Below are positions 16,401-24,675 of a DNA stretch of 64,000 nucleotides, piece by piece. The stretch is from JALONO01 sp038209965 (GTDB lineage Bacteria; Bacteroidota; Bacteroidia; Cytophagales; Thermoflexibacteraceae). A program made the translations under genes and the position numbers. The stretch lies in assembly GCA_038209965.1 (NCBI GenBank), contig JBBQXF010000001.1, positions 1 to 64,000 on the forward strand, in the 5' to 3' direction. Below the pieces are notes generated by a model. That model saw only the letters and a program-made list of their open reading frames with translations, had not been told where the DNA came from and ran no database searches. Position 1 is the first letter of the stretch, and each line of letters starts with the position of its first letter.

Positions 16401-18863
16401 GTATGTTCCGTGCGCGACACCACCCAAGCCATTATTTACCGCCTCCCAATGGCCGATGCTGGGCCAGATCGGGCCGTGTGCTCAGGTCAGCGCGTCGTCA
16501 TCGGGGTCAGTCCATTGCCCGGGCTGGCTTACACTTGGTCGGCATTGCCCGGCGCGAGTTTGGCCGATCTGTCGGCCGGCAACGTGGCCAATCCCAGCTT
16601 TTTCTTGGTCAATACCACCAATGCGGTTTTACAGCGCAGCTATGTGCTGCGGGTGGTCAACCGGGCCAATTGTTTTGCTATGGACACCGTCCAGTTGTCG
16701 GTGGCCCCTGCGCTGGGCAACGCGGCCCTCGTGCGCACGGTGCGGGCCTGTTCGGGCGATACTGCACGATTGGGCGAAGTGGCCCTGCCCGGTTATCGGT
16801 ACGCTTGGGCCCCGGCCACCAATCTTTCGGCCACCAACGTGGCCAATCCGGTTTTTCGGTTGGTTTTGCCCGATACCCTCCAACGGACACTGACCTATAT
16901 CCGCACCACGATCTTTAATGAGTGTGCTTTGAGCGACACCGTGCGCGTTACGGTGGTGCCGCCGTTGCCCAAATTGCGGATAGTGGGTAGCAACCGCCTC
17001 TGCCCGGGTTCGCAAAACACCGTTTACCGCATTGGGCAGCCCCGGGCCGGGCTGGTGTACCGCTGGGACATCAGCGGGGGCACGTTGGTCAGTGGCCAGG
17101 GCACGCCCCAAATCCAAGTCAATTGGGGGCCGATCAACCCCAATGCCCGCGTGGTGGTGGGGCTGGGCAACAACACCTGCAACCTCGGCGGCGATACCCT
17201 GCGGGTGGACGTGAACCTTACCCTTCGCCCGCCCAAACCGTTCAGCCCAATCGATCCCGACACCTTGTGCGTTAACCAAGCCAACAACGTGCGCTATGCC
17301 CTGCCCACTACCACCGAAGGATCGGTTTACCAATGGTTCACCAGTGCGGGCGGGCGGATCATCAGTGGCCAAAATACGGGCGCGGTAGTTATTGACTGGA
17401 CGGGGGTCGGCTTTCCGACCAATCCACCCAATCCCCTGAATGTGCGGATATGGGCCACCGAAACTATCAATACGGTGACCAACCGTTGTTTTGGAACCAG
17501 TGACACTTTAATAGTGTTGCTCTATCCCTCCCCAGTGGCCAACCGGATCAATGGGCCAGTGGAAGTGTGCGAAAATGCCCCGGCCACCTACTCGCTCAAC
17601 GGGTTGCCCGGCTCAACCTATCGGTGGGCGGTCACGGGCGGCCAACTTCAAGGGGCCGTTACCGGCAACAGTATCAGCGTATTGTGGGGGCGCAGCGGAT
17701 CTGGCAACCTCACAGTTACCGAAACCACCCGGTTGAACTGTCCCGGTCTACCAATTAATTTGGCGGTCAACATTAACCCCATTCCCCGCCCACAACTCGT
17801 GCAAGCCGATAGCGTGATCTGCCGGGGTGATTTGTCCCCCAAGACTTACCGCGTGAGTGGCCAATCCGGCTCGCGTTTCCGTTGGGTGGCCACGGGGGGG
17901 CGCATTGTTGCGTTTTCCCCCGATAGCAGCCAAGTGGGAGTGGTTTGGGATACGATATCGTTCCCCAAACGGCTGACTGTTTCGGGAATATCGCCCGCTG
18001 GTTGTTCGTCCACCACGCCCTTTAATGTGCCCGTTTACATTGATGGCACCGAGATTGTCCTCCGGGCCGTGACGGTGCAACTGGCCGACGAGCGCAACAG
18101 CGAGTTGCGCTTCCGCATTTTGAACGCCATTGCCTTGCCCCAAACTTTTAGTGTCGAACGGCGGGTGCGCGGCCAAGGCAATTTTCAGGCAGTGGGCACA
18201 GTTCAAGCTGCTGATAGTGTGTTCACCGATCGCAATTTGGATACCGATGCCAATAGTTACGAATACCAGATCCGCCGGACCCAACAAACCGGGCCTTGTG
18301 CCACCCGCGCGGGCGCTCCCCATGCCACCATTCGTTTGCAAGGCCAAGTAACCCCCGAACGGGTGGATCTGAACTGGGGGGCCTACCAAGGTTGGGGCCG
18401 GGTGGCCCGCTACGAGATCTGGCGGCGGGTCGATGGCGAAACTGCCTTCCGCTCCATTGGCCAAGTGGGCGGCGGATCGCTGCTGTTCACCAGTCCCGAC
18501 GGCCGGGCGGGCTTCAACCAGTGCTACCGGATCCGGGCAGTGGAAACGGGCACCGGCCGCGAAAGTTGGAGCAATGAAATCTGCTTTGAGCTGAATTTCC
18601 CGTTGATAGTGCCCAATGTGATCACGCCCAACAACGATGGGCGCAATGATCGTTTTGTGGTGCCCAACCTGGAACTCTACCAGCAACCCTTGCTCCAAGT
18701 GTTCAACCGCTATGGGCAACTGATCTACGAAAACGGGAGCTATCGGAACGATTGGGACGGGGGCGGCTATCCCACCGGAACATATTTCTACCGGCTGAGG
18801 GCGGTGCGGCCCGGCCAGGACAGTCAACTTGAGTATAAAGGTTGGTTGCAGGTGCTGCGGTAG
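13431..18863 (+). CDS. Giant cell-surface/secreted protein with IgGFc-binding-like N-terminus, PKD domain, tandem repeats and T9SS type B C-terminal domain
   Basis: 1810 residues. Signal peptide MLRLSGAFSKHLRWVGLLLI...SQAQ. Residues about 35-300 match the IgGFc-binding-like N-terminal domain (KGREFWFSYMQM, SSEYIVATYTPNF, FAVFAGITATG). A PKD domain lies at about 513-577 (YTWDFGNGASASGQ, FARPGTFTVTMRA). From about 663 a module of 173 residues repeats: GADQRACAGQR, AGPDRRVCSND, AGPDRAVCSGQ, each with a W-S-[GP]-L/T-containing half and a Cys-containing half. Fibronectin-like strands follow near 1640-1715, and the end (VPNVITPNNDGRNDRFVVPN...GWLQVLR) is the gliding-motility-associated type B sorting domain. 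This signal directs export through the type IX system to the cell surface. Likely an adhesin or structural surface protein; ligand unknown. Monocistronic. Confidence 0.93.
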   Translation: MLRLSGAFSKHLRWVGLLLILLGWATTSQAQISTKGREFWFSYMQMVTTGAIEYQITLSGEVPAQATIQASGIGFTRTVSIVPGQTTLVNLPSPNIVPTGEGLRNTGVLVTATADISVYATYQSNARTEATSVLPIEALGSSSEYIVATYTPNFNNVQARSQFVVVAVLDNTTVEIIPSQNTVGGRLANQPFQITLARGQTFQVQGADRATPLAALPDLTGSVVRSVPGAAGCRPFAVFAGITATGIASPGCVVGSFQHLFEQQYPLVTWGTQYALTPYTNIASLNNRGYPYRVLASQDNTLITLDNGNGNTVTRTLNRGQFFEGTTASTAGFDINRGVCIKASAPVAVAQYAYSQACNGSAPQFGDPTLVMLTPVNQAVSRVTISPARMYGGSTVINSQNERHYVNVVMLTAQTGQFRILSQGNNPPSAPVFRPLAACSEYSYGIVPLPTGTTIPSYTLETTGGAGFGAYVYGYNGPDAYAYTAAATFENQVVNYNVTANTLINNAVTGNFTICQGNEVSFAGFGTGVSSYTWDFGNGASASGQNVRHNFARPGTFTVTMRANTVSNCGFTEVKKELEILEVPRPNLGRDTTLCQGAGLTLSPGQLFVVFGGTPTYEWSTGATTPTIVANLPGTYWVRVRNNGQCPVADTIVVRNLDFSFSLGADQRACAGQRIPLGGPPLAGVTYTWSGLNNSPTIPLSATNIANPFFSFNLPGNQPQSFSYLVTARSVAGCEARDTINVQVFPGELPPVGRRTLRLCAQEARTIGVTPNAAFTYAWSPGTGLSSAAVANPILTGINLAADSVVTRYILTISNQACLARDTIDVVVYRLPQAAAGPDRRVCSNDTIRLGQTPLSGVTYNWSGLNNAPTGALSALNVANPIFRTRNATNAPLIYDYVLAVRNVAGCTARDTVRVTVVPGELPLTGRRTVRLCAGETRNIGPTDRNPLLTYRWSPSANLSSDTIPNPVLRGVNSSADSLIVNYVLTISNGVCSVRDTTQAIIYRLPMADAGPDRAVCSGQRVVIGVSPLPGLAYTWSALPGASLADLSAGNVANPSFFLVNTTNAVLQRSYVLRVVNRANCFAMDTVQLSVAPALGNAALVRTVRACSGDTARLGEVALPGYRYAWAPATNLSATNVANPVFRLVLPDTLQRTLTYIRTTIFNECALSDTVRVTVVPPLPKLRIVGSNRLCPGSQNTVYRIGQPRAGLVYRWDISGGTLVSGQGTPQIQVNWGPINPNARVVVGLGNNTCNLGGDTLRVDVNLTLRPPKPFSPIDPDTLCVNQANNVRYALPTTTEGSVYQWFTSAGGRIISGQNTGAVVIDWTGVGFPTNPPNPLNVRIWATETINTVTNRCFGTSDTLIVLLYPSPVANRINGPVEVCENAPATYSLNGLPGSTYRWAVTGGQLQGAVTGNSISVLWGRSGSGNLTVTETTRLNCPGLPINLAVNINPIPRPQLVQADSVICRGDLSPKTYRVSGQSGSRFRWVATGGRIVAFSPDSSQVGVVWDTISFPKRLTVSGISPAGCSSTTPFNVPVYIDGTEIVLRAVTVQLADERNSELRFRILNAIALPQTFSVERRVRGQGNFQAVGTVQAADSVFTDRNLDTDANSYEYQIRRTQQTGPCATRAGAPHATIRLQGQVTPERVDLNWGAYQGWGRVARYEIWRRVDGETAFRSIGQVGGGSLLFTSPDGRAGFNQCYRIRAVETGTGRESWSNEICFELNFPLIVPNVITPNNDGRNDRFVVPNLELYQQPLLQVFNRYGQLIYENGSYRNDWDGGGYPTGTYFYRLRAVRPGQDSQLEYKGWLQVLR
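15420..16940 (+). repeat. 173-residue (519-nt) protein repeat inside the T9SS protein
   Basis: Equivalent motifs recur every 519 nucleotides: GADQRACAGQR at about 15420, AGPDRRVCSND at about 15938, AGPDRAVCSGQ at about 16457, together with RDTINVQVFPGELP / RDTVRVTVVPGELP and GRRTLRLCA / GRRTVRLCA. Roughly two and a half units; similarity is at protein level with moderate divergence. Confidence 0.8.
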
Positions 18864-19026
18864 GCACGTTTCAGGGGTGCTTGGTTCGGCCAAGTTTAGT
18901 GCGTGACCCGCCGATTGTCGGGGAGTTGCCCGCTTTTCTCCCGAGCCGGGGATTTTGCCAGTCCTTTGAAAATCCGTAAATTGCACCAAGCTTCAATCCA
19001 ATTCTGTCGATCCAACGCCCACGTAT

Positions 19027-19638
19027 ATGGCCATTATCACCAATTTGTCGCAACTCGACCCGCAGGGCACTTACAGCTACGCCGACTATCTCAACTGGCA
19101 GTTTGGGGAGATGGTGGAACTGATCAAGGGGAAAATCTTTCCCATGTCGCCCGCCCCGAGCGTGCGCCACCAGTCAGTTTCGCGGAATTTGGCCGGAATA
19201 CTCTACGCCTATTTCAAGCACAACCCTTGCCGGGTGTTTGCAGCCCCGTTCGATGTGCGGTTGTACAACCGGGCCAGGTCGGCGCAAGTGGCCCAGGACA
19301 TTTTCACCGTGGTGCAGCCGGACCTGTGCGTGGTCTGCGAGGTGGCCAAACTGGACGAGCAGGGCTGCCTGGGTGCCCCCGACTGGATCATCGAGGTGCT
19401 CTCGCCGGGCAAGAACGCCGCCCGGGACATCACCCTCAAGCACGCGCTGTACGAGGAAAACGGCGTGCGCGAATACTGGATCGTGTACCCCAACGACCGG
19501 CTCATCCACCAGTTCGTGCTCACGGCCGAGGCCCGCTACCAGCTCATCAATGTGTGGGGTGGCGACGATCTGGCCCCCGCCCGCCCCCATTTGTTCCCCG
19601 ATCTGGTGCTGCCGCTGGCCGATGTATTTGAGGATTGA
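19027..19638 (+). CDS. Uma2 family endonuclease-like protein (DUF820)
   Basis: 203 residues, usual length of the family. Layout: YADYLNWQFGEMVELIKGKI, then MSPAPSVRHQSVSRNLAGIL, VVQPDLCVVCE, PDWIIEVLSPGKNAARDITL and YEENGVREYWIVYP. Asp of QPDL, Glu of IIEV and the downstream Lys in ITLKHALYEE form the PD-(D/E)XK-like site. Uma2 proteins are numerous in cyanobacteria and Bacteroidota; their biological role is poorly known, although a nuclease fold is predicted. No membrane segment or signal peptide. It precedes the LUD-domain gene by 47 bases, but a shared transcript is only a possibility. Confidence 0.9.
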   Translation: MAIITNLSQLDPQGTYSYADYLNWQFGEMVELIKGKIFPMSPAPSVRHQSVSRNLAGILYAYFKHNPCRVFAAPFDVRLYNRARSAQVAQDIFTVVQPDLCVVCEVAKLDEQGCLGAPDWIIEVLSPGKNAARDITLKHALYEENGVREYWIVYPNDRLIHQFVLTAEARYQLINVWGGDDLAPARPHLFPDLVLPLADVFED

Positions 19639-19685
19639 TCGCCCAGCGCACCCGCCCACAACAGATAACCTACACCCCCCACCAG

Positions 19686-20276
19686 ATGAACACCCGCGAA
19701 AAAATCTTGGCCGCCGTGGCCCAAAACAAGCCCAGCTTTGTGCCAGTGCCCGATTTGGCGGCATTTTCTGGGGCCACTCCGCCAATGGATTTGGCAACCA
19801 AATTTTCCACTGTATTGGCCTCGATTGGCGGGCAAGTGGTAGCCGTGCACGACCTGGCCGAGGTGGCCGATTATCTGGCCCAGCACTTCGCCCCGCCCGT
19901 CCGGGTGATCACCCGCCTGCCCGAACTGGCCCGCGTGGCCGAAACCGGCTGGGAAAACGCTGATCCCCACACCCTCCAGAATGTGGAACTGGCCATTATG
20001 CGCGGAATTTTTGGGGTGGCCGAAAATTCTGCCATCTGGGTTACCGAGGCCGAAATGGGGGTACGGGCCATGCCGTTCATTTGCCAGCACTTGGCCGTGG
20101 TGCTGGCCGCCACCGACCTTGTGCCCACCATGCACGCAGCCTACGCCCGGATCGGGAACGGCGATTACCACTTTGGGACGTTCATTGCGGGGCCTTCCAA
20201 AACGGCCGACATCGAGCAATCGCTGGTGCTGGGCGCTCATGGCCCCAAAACCATGACCGTGTTCCTGCTGGGGTGA
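19686..20276 (+). CDS. LUD domain protein (LutC/YkgG-like)
   Basis: 196 residues. Start at ATG 19686 (MNTREKILAAVAQNKP), the normal opening of LutC-type proteins; an upstream in-frame ATG overlaps the previous gene's end. Conserved parts are VELAIMRGIFGVAENSAIWV, then MPFICQHLAVVL, and the C-terminal FIAGPSKTADIEQSLVLGAH plus GPKTMTVFLL, which form the LUD fold related to CoA-transferase-like sugar-phosphate isomerases. In LutABC the protein takes part in lactate oxidation to pyruvate; lutA and lutB are not next to it here, so this may be a solitary LUD protein, or its partners lie elsewhere. Cytoplasmic. Confidence 0.88.
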   Translation: MNTREKILAAVAQNKPSFVPVPDLAAFSGATPPMDLATKFSTVLASIGGQVVAVHDLAEVADYLAQHFAPPVRVITRLPELARVAETGWENADPHTLQNVELAIMRGIFGVAENSAIWVTEAEMGVRAMPFICQHLAVVLAATDLVPTMHAAYARIGNGDYHFGTFIAGPSKTADIEQSLVLGAHGPKTMTVFLLG

Positions 20277-20357
20277 TGGGTGGGCCGGGCGGGTGGGGAT
20301 GGGGCCAGCCTTGAACTTTACCACGGAGAGCTAGCTTTCAAAATCTCAGGTTGGCAC

Positions 20358-20387
20358 TTGTTTTTCGGGCGAAGTTTGCTATTTTTG
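20358..20387 (+). promoter_or_regulatory. Promoter TTG-N19-TATTTTTG of the defence pair
   Basis: TTG at 20358-20360 and TATTTTTG at 20380-20387 fit the Bacteroidota consensus with 19-base spacing; transcription would start about 16 bases before the ATPase gene. Confidence 0.6.
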
Positions 20388-20409
20388 TAGAAATAATACA
20401 TAAAATAAC

Positions 20410-21750
20410 ATGTTGCTTGAATTTAGAGTGTCCAATTACCGGTCAATTGGGGAAGAGCAAGTCATCAGTCTTATTCCTGCTCCCAAACAAAAAGACCATC
20501 TACCAAACATCCTCACCAAAGGACGGCACCAAGCGTTGAACGCTATTTCTCTTTACGGGCCCAACGGTGGTGGTAAATCCAATTTGCTTAAAGCAATGAG
20601 TTTGCTTGACCGGCTAGTCCATATTTCTGCCAGAACATCCTCAACCACTCGACTTCCATACGACCCCTTTCTTTTACGAGAAGGTTGGGACGATAAGCCA
20701 ACTGGGTTTGAAATCTTGTTCGTAATCGAAGAAAACCGGTATCGGTATGGCTTAGAATTCACTGCGACTGAAATTAAAAGGGAATGGCTGTTCCGAAAAT
20801 CTACTGGTCGCGAAGTGAGTTTGTTTGAACGCGAAGGTGAAACCATTGAAGTAAGTGCTGGATACCATGGCTCAAAAAAAATAATTGATGCCGCTGTTGA
20901 AGCTACTCGCATGAACGCCTTGTTTCTCTCAACTTGCGATATGCTAAATGTTGAGGAAGCAAAAAAAATAATGCAGTGGTTCAAGCACCTTAATATGTTG
21001 GATGGTTTGAACATTGATGAAGACATAAGAACTGTTTCGCTTTTTGAATCCAAGGAATACAAAGAAAAAATAAGGCAATACCTTACCAGCTTGGGGCTAG
21101 GGCTATTTGATGTTCAAATAACGACCAAAGATTTTGAGGAATCAACATTGCCCAATGATGTTCCTGAAAATTTGAGGATTCAATTGATGGAAAAGCTAAA
21201 GGACAGCAAAAGTTATCAGGTTTATGCCTTGCATAAAATATATGACACCGCAGGAAAATCTACGGAGAAACTCCATAGCTGGGATTTTTACGAAAGAGAG
21301 TCCGCCGGCACCCAAAAAGCACTTAAGTTAAGTGGCCCAGTTTTGTGGGCATTGGCCAACGGAGGCATACTTATCATCGATGAGATTGAGGCAGCCATGC
21401 ACCCAATTATGACGCTTAACACCATTGACTTATTTTTGAACAAAGAAAGTAATCCAAACAGTGCGCAATTGATTTTTGCCACTCACGACACTAATCTTTT
21501 GAGTTATTCCAATCTTCGGCGAGATCAAATTTGTTTTGCGGAGAAAAACAAATGGGAAAGCACCGAAGTATATGCGCTTTCGGACTTTGTTTACTTCGGA
21601 GAGAAAAATGGCGAATTCAAATCCGAAAAAGAAAGACCTGACACCGACAAAGAGAAACGCTATTTTGAAGGTAGATATGGTGCAATCCCGGCATTGGGTA
21701 ATTTTCAAAAATTCACTCGAGATGTCCAATGGCCAAAAGAGGAAAAGTAA
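20410..21750 (+). CDS. AAA family ATPase of an AbiL/RloA-like defence pair
   Basis: 446 residues. OLD/ABC-type ATPase: MLLEFRVSNYRSIGEEQVIS at the N-terminus, Walker A GPNGGGKS at residues 50-57, Walker B ILIIDEIE at 321-327 (Asp324, Glu325), and a switch His in FATHDTNLLS (His359). The signature-like SGPVLWALANGG lies before Walker B. This domain order, with the RloB gene overlapping the 3' end, is that of the two-gene abortive infection systems of AbiL type and of the rloA-rloB pairs first seen next to restriction loci. The ATPase probably senses or gates infection and the RloB partner acts as effector. The gene is visibly AT-richer than its neighbours, and with its own promoter forms a compact 2-kb island. 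Not near restriction genes. Confidence 0.88.
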   Translation: MLLEFRVSNYRSIGEEQVISLIPAPKQKDHLPNILTKGRHQALNAISLYGPNGGGKSNLLKAMSLLDRLVHISARTSSTTRLPYDPFLLREGWDDKPTGFEILFVIEENRYRYGLEFTATEIKREWLFRKSTGREVSLFEREGETIEVSAGYHGSKKIIDAAVEATRMNALFLSTCDMLNVEEAKKIMQWFKHLNMLDGLNIDEDIRTVSLFESKEYKEKIRQYLTSLGLGLFDVQITTKDFEESTLPNDVPENLRIQLMEKLKDSKSYQVYALHKIYDTAGKSTEKLHSWDFYERESAGTQKALKLSGPVLWALANGGILIIDEIEAAMHPIMTLNTIDLFLNKESNPNSAQLIFATHDTNLLSYSNLRRDQICFAEKNKWESTEVYALSDFVYFGEKNGEFKSEKERPDTDKEKRYFEGRYGAIPALGNFQKFTRDVQWPKEEK

Positions 21751-22448
21751 AAAAGAAAGCACTTCAAAATGAGGATGAACGCCCTTTACGCTGGAGAAGG
21801 TATAGCCATTTCATACTCATTGTTTGTGAAGATCAAAAAACGGAGCCATATTACTTTAAACAGTTTAAAAAACTATTTACTGAGGACAGCGTGTATCTTA
21901 AAGAAATTGGAACTGGTAAAAAGCCCAAAGGGATAGTTGACCAAACCATTATTGAAAGAAAAAACTTATCTGTTACAATTAAAAAAGAGGTTGAAGACGT
22001 ATGGGTTGTCTTTGACAAAGATGACGAAGGAAATAATGCTACTACTTTAACAAGTTTTAATGAGGCATGGGCACTTGCTGAAAAAGAAAATATTCGCATC
22101 GCTTTTAGCAATGAGGTATTTGAATTATGGTTATTGCTCCATTTTACTGATATTAATTCAGTGGCACCCATTTCTCGAGCGGACATCTATCGTAGTTTGG
22201 GAAAAGTAATTGCATCGTTTGATTCCCATAAATCTTTTATTTATGACCATAAAAAGTCCGATCCCGAAGCTGTAATTGACGCAGTCACTGTTTTGGGCAG
22301 TGAAGCAAAGGCAATTGAACGAGCCGTGAAACTCATTTCCGAACAACAAGGCAAACAACCGATCGTTGCAAACCCAAGCACAACGGTACATATTTTGGTA
22401 AGTCGGTTACGAGATCTCATTGCTTACTATTCATATTCGCCCGACTAA
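21729..22448 (+). CDS. RloB-like protein, partner of the AAA ATPase
   Basis: 239 residues, starting 22 bases inside the end of the ATPase gene, so the two are translationally coupled. RloB-domain (PF13707-like) features: FILIVCEDQKTEPYYFKQF with the conserved Glu34, VEDVWVVFDKDDEG with an acidic cluster at about residues 93-99, and SNEVFELWLLLHF. The remaining part is helical. The Glu plus DxD pattern suggests a TOPRIM-like nuclease fold, which would make it the effector of the pair. The N-terminal stretch KRGKVKKKALQNEDERP is basic. Function in this organism is inferred from the family and the overlap. Same AT-rich composition as the upstream gene. Confidence 0.88.
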   Translation: MAKRGKVKKKALQNEDERPLRWRRYSHFILIVCEDQKTEPYYFKQFKKLFTEDSVYLKEIGTGKKPKGIVDQTIIERKNLSVTIKKEVEDVWVVFDKDDEGNNATTLTSFNEAWALAEKENIRIAFSNEVFELWLLLHFTDINSVAPISRADIYRSLGKVIASFDSHKSFIYDHKKSDPEAVIDAVTVLGSEAKAIERAVKLISEQQGKQPIVANPSTTVHILVSRLRDLIAYYSYSPD

Positions 22449-22673
22449 CCGACTACCAAATTTGGCACTGAGGAACTTCAACGAAAAAAAAGAACCCCAG
22501 CCAATAAAAAGCTGCCCGACAAGTTTTATACGGAACTTTTTGCCAGTGATCCCCAATTTTGGTGCTTCTAACTGGCTTTTCGCATCACCGAACAGGTAAG
22601 ATTCCCCTCCCTTTTTTTAACCGGCGCTTTTCACCTGCTTTTGACCGCTGATTTCCCAGCCATGCCTCCCTCC

Positions 22674-24032
22674 TCACCCCTGCCTGAGGGCGGTCAGTAC
22701 CACCTCTGCCCCAAAGATGGGGATGTCGGTGGCCACTTGGGCGGGCCCGTGCTGGGACCAAAGCCCTATGTAGATTTTTTTGCCCTGCGCAAAGGGCAGT
22801 GAAGCCGCTTTCTGCCGGAGTTGGGCCAGGATCCGGACCGGATCGGGATCGTCGGCCAACTTGCACTCGCCCACCAGCAGGGCCGTGCCGTCGGTGCTCT
22901 GGGCCACCACATCGATCTCCGGGCCGTTGCCATGCCACCAGCGGCGGGCTGGGCCCCACTCGAGGCCAAAATAACCGGCCAATGGCACTGATTCCCGCAC
23001 CAGTTGTTCCCATATCCCGCTCACGTGGGTGGGCAGGCGGGCGGCCATCTCGGCCCACACTTGGGTGGTCAGGCCCAGTTCCAAGCGCGATCGGTTGGGG
23101 GCCACAAAAGCAAAATAGAACCGGAGGAATGGATCGGCAATCTGGTACAAACTGCGCTTGGCGTTTTTTTCCATTTCCCCAAACGGGATTTCGCGCCGCA
23201 GGTAGCCCAGCGCGATCAGGTTGTGCAGCGGGCCGGCCAGTTGGGTGGCGGGCCGCTGCAACCGGGCGGCTATCTCGGACAGCCGGTGGCAGCCCCCGCC
23301 CACCAGCGACACGATCGAGTAGGCTTGGACGGCACTGCGCATGTCGTCCAAAAATAGCCGCAGGGGTTCTTCGTGGAGCACGCCGTCTTTGTCCAGCAAG
23401 AGATCGCGCACGGCCTCGGCGTGGTCGGGATAGCGGCGGCGCAGTTCCCAATAGCGCGGGATGCCTCCCCAGACCGCATACTCGCTCACGGCCTGGGCGG
23501 CATTGGTGGCCAAAAAAACCGGCAGCCAGCCCGCGCTCAACGGGCGCACCTGCATGATCTCGTCGGCCCGGCCAAAGAGCGGGGCGCTGCCCTCCAAGGT
23601 GAGGTCGCGCATGAGGTGTTGGGCCGAGCCGCACAGCACCAAGTGGGGCCGCTCGGGGGCATTGTCCACCCATTTTTGCAACACACTGGGCAGTTCGGGC
23701 GCATTTTTGACCAAGTACGGGAACTCGTCCAGCACCAGCGCCCGGGGCGGACGGGCGGCCTGGGCCACGGCATTGAGCAGGCTTTCCCAGTCGGGGTACA
23801 GCACCCGGTCGAAGTTGGGCACTTGCCGGGCGATTTCAGTGGCCAGTTTGGCCCGTTGCAAGTGCGCCTCACCCTGATCGGCCACAAAATAGACATCATC
23901 GGGCCCCAAAATTTGTTTGAGCAGGGTGGATTTGCCCGTGCGCCGCCGCCCGTACACCACTACTAGTGAGGGCCGGGTTTGGGCAAGGGCCGCTTGTAAT
24001 TTGCGCCTTTCTTTTTGTCGATCTAAGAACAT
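22674..24032 (-). CDS. Archaeal-type ATPase with C-terminal DUF234/PD-(D/E)XK domain
   Basis: Start at MFLDRQKERRKLQAALAQ, the normal opening of the family; an in-frame ATG 12 codons upstream is also possible. About 452 residues. Walker A is VVVYGRRRTGKSTLLKQ, Walker B is RALVLDEFPYLV, and the sensor strand is LVLCGSAQHLMRDL. The middle contains a winged-helix part (SEIAARLQRPATQLAGPLHN, LIALGYLRREIPFGE). The C-terminal part has PEIDVVAQ and ALLVGECKLAD, the D...ExK residues of a PD-(D/E)XK fold (DUF234). Such STAND-like ATPases are common in Bacteroidota and archaea; the function is not known, though a nuclease-linked sensing role has been proposed for relatives. Solitary gene, with backbone composition unlike the defence pair beside it. 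Confidence 0.85.
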   Translation of the reverse strand: MFLDRQKERRKLQAALAQTRPSLVVVYGRRRTGKSTLLKQILGPDDVYFVADQGEAHLQRAKLATEIARQVPNFDRVLYPDWESLLNAVAQAARPPRALVLDEFPYLVKNAPELPSVLQKWVDNAPERPHLVLCGSAQHLMRDLTLEGSAPLFGRADEIMQVRPLSAGWLPVFLATNAAQAVSEYAVWGGIPRYWELRRRYPDHAEAVRDLLLDKDGVLHEEPLRLFLDDMRSAVQAYSIVSLVGGGCHRLSEIAARLQRPATQLAGPLHNLIALGYLRREIPFGEMEKNAKRSLYQIADPFLRFYFAFVAPNRSRLELGLTTQVWAEMAARLPTHVSGIWEQLVRESVPLAGYFGLEWGPARRWWHGNGPEIDVVAQSTDGTALLVGECKLADDPDPVRILAQLRQKAASLPFAQGKKIYIGLWSQHGPAQVATDIPIFGAEVVLTALRQG

Positions 24033-24068
24033 GGAAATGTTATGTTTGACAAAAATAATTTTTCTCAA

Positions 24069-24675
24069 ACATAATTCCTAATAATCAACGACAAATAATC
24101 GGACAGATGTTGGTTGCACTGGGAAACAGGTTGCTTGGAAAAACCGGCCGTGACCTTTGATCGATCCTAGGTGGATGGTTGGACGCAGGCACTTGAAGCT
24201 ATCATTGGCAATTATTTTATTTACAAACGGGACTTCAAGTATCATAAAAAAGAATTTGCCGCTCGTCAATCGCCATTCTCAGCTTCAGCGCGCCCAAAGA
24301 CTAGTTGGGGAGGATAAAAAGCGTGTAAATGAGATCAATAAATTTAAGTAACCTAGGGCCAAACGCCTAATCTATGATTAAATGGCTATTTTATCAATAT
24401 AAAATGAATTTTTTTGCTATTTTGTTCAGTCAATTCAAGAATTTATAGCGTCATCAAAATTTGATGTTGGTTTATTTTTTATTGTGATCTTAATTGCTAG
24501 TATTGTATGAGCAAAGCAGTATTACCTGTACTTAGTTTCTTGGTTATCAATTTTATAGGTGTTCAAGTGACAAAGCCTATTTTATGAGTTATCCCTTTCG
24601 CTTTGACTGAATATACTCGTTGACCATTCGCCAAGGCTATCCTTATTTGTTCCTCCATATTAACCATTTTCAGCC
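24069..24675. other. AT-rich intergenic region, no gene seen
   Basis: About 600 bases of irregular AT-rich sequence. Short frames exist but none has a recognisable protein pattern. No hairpin with T-run was noticed. Confidence 0.5.

Noticed and set aside
17748..18989. 413-codon minus-strand frame opposite the end of the T9SS gene
   Set aside because: Covers the well-defined type B sorting domain on the other strand and has no recognisable motif.
22585..23673. 362-codon minus-strand frame overlapping the ATPase gene
   Set aside because: Same strand but another frame of a gene with Walker motifs; Arg/Pro/Gly-rich nonsense.
24157..24351. Possible transposase remnant in the 24-kb gap
   Set aside because: Only a weak resemblance (RWMVGRRH) with no further conserved residues.
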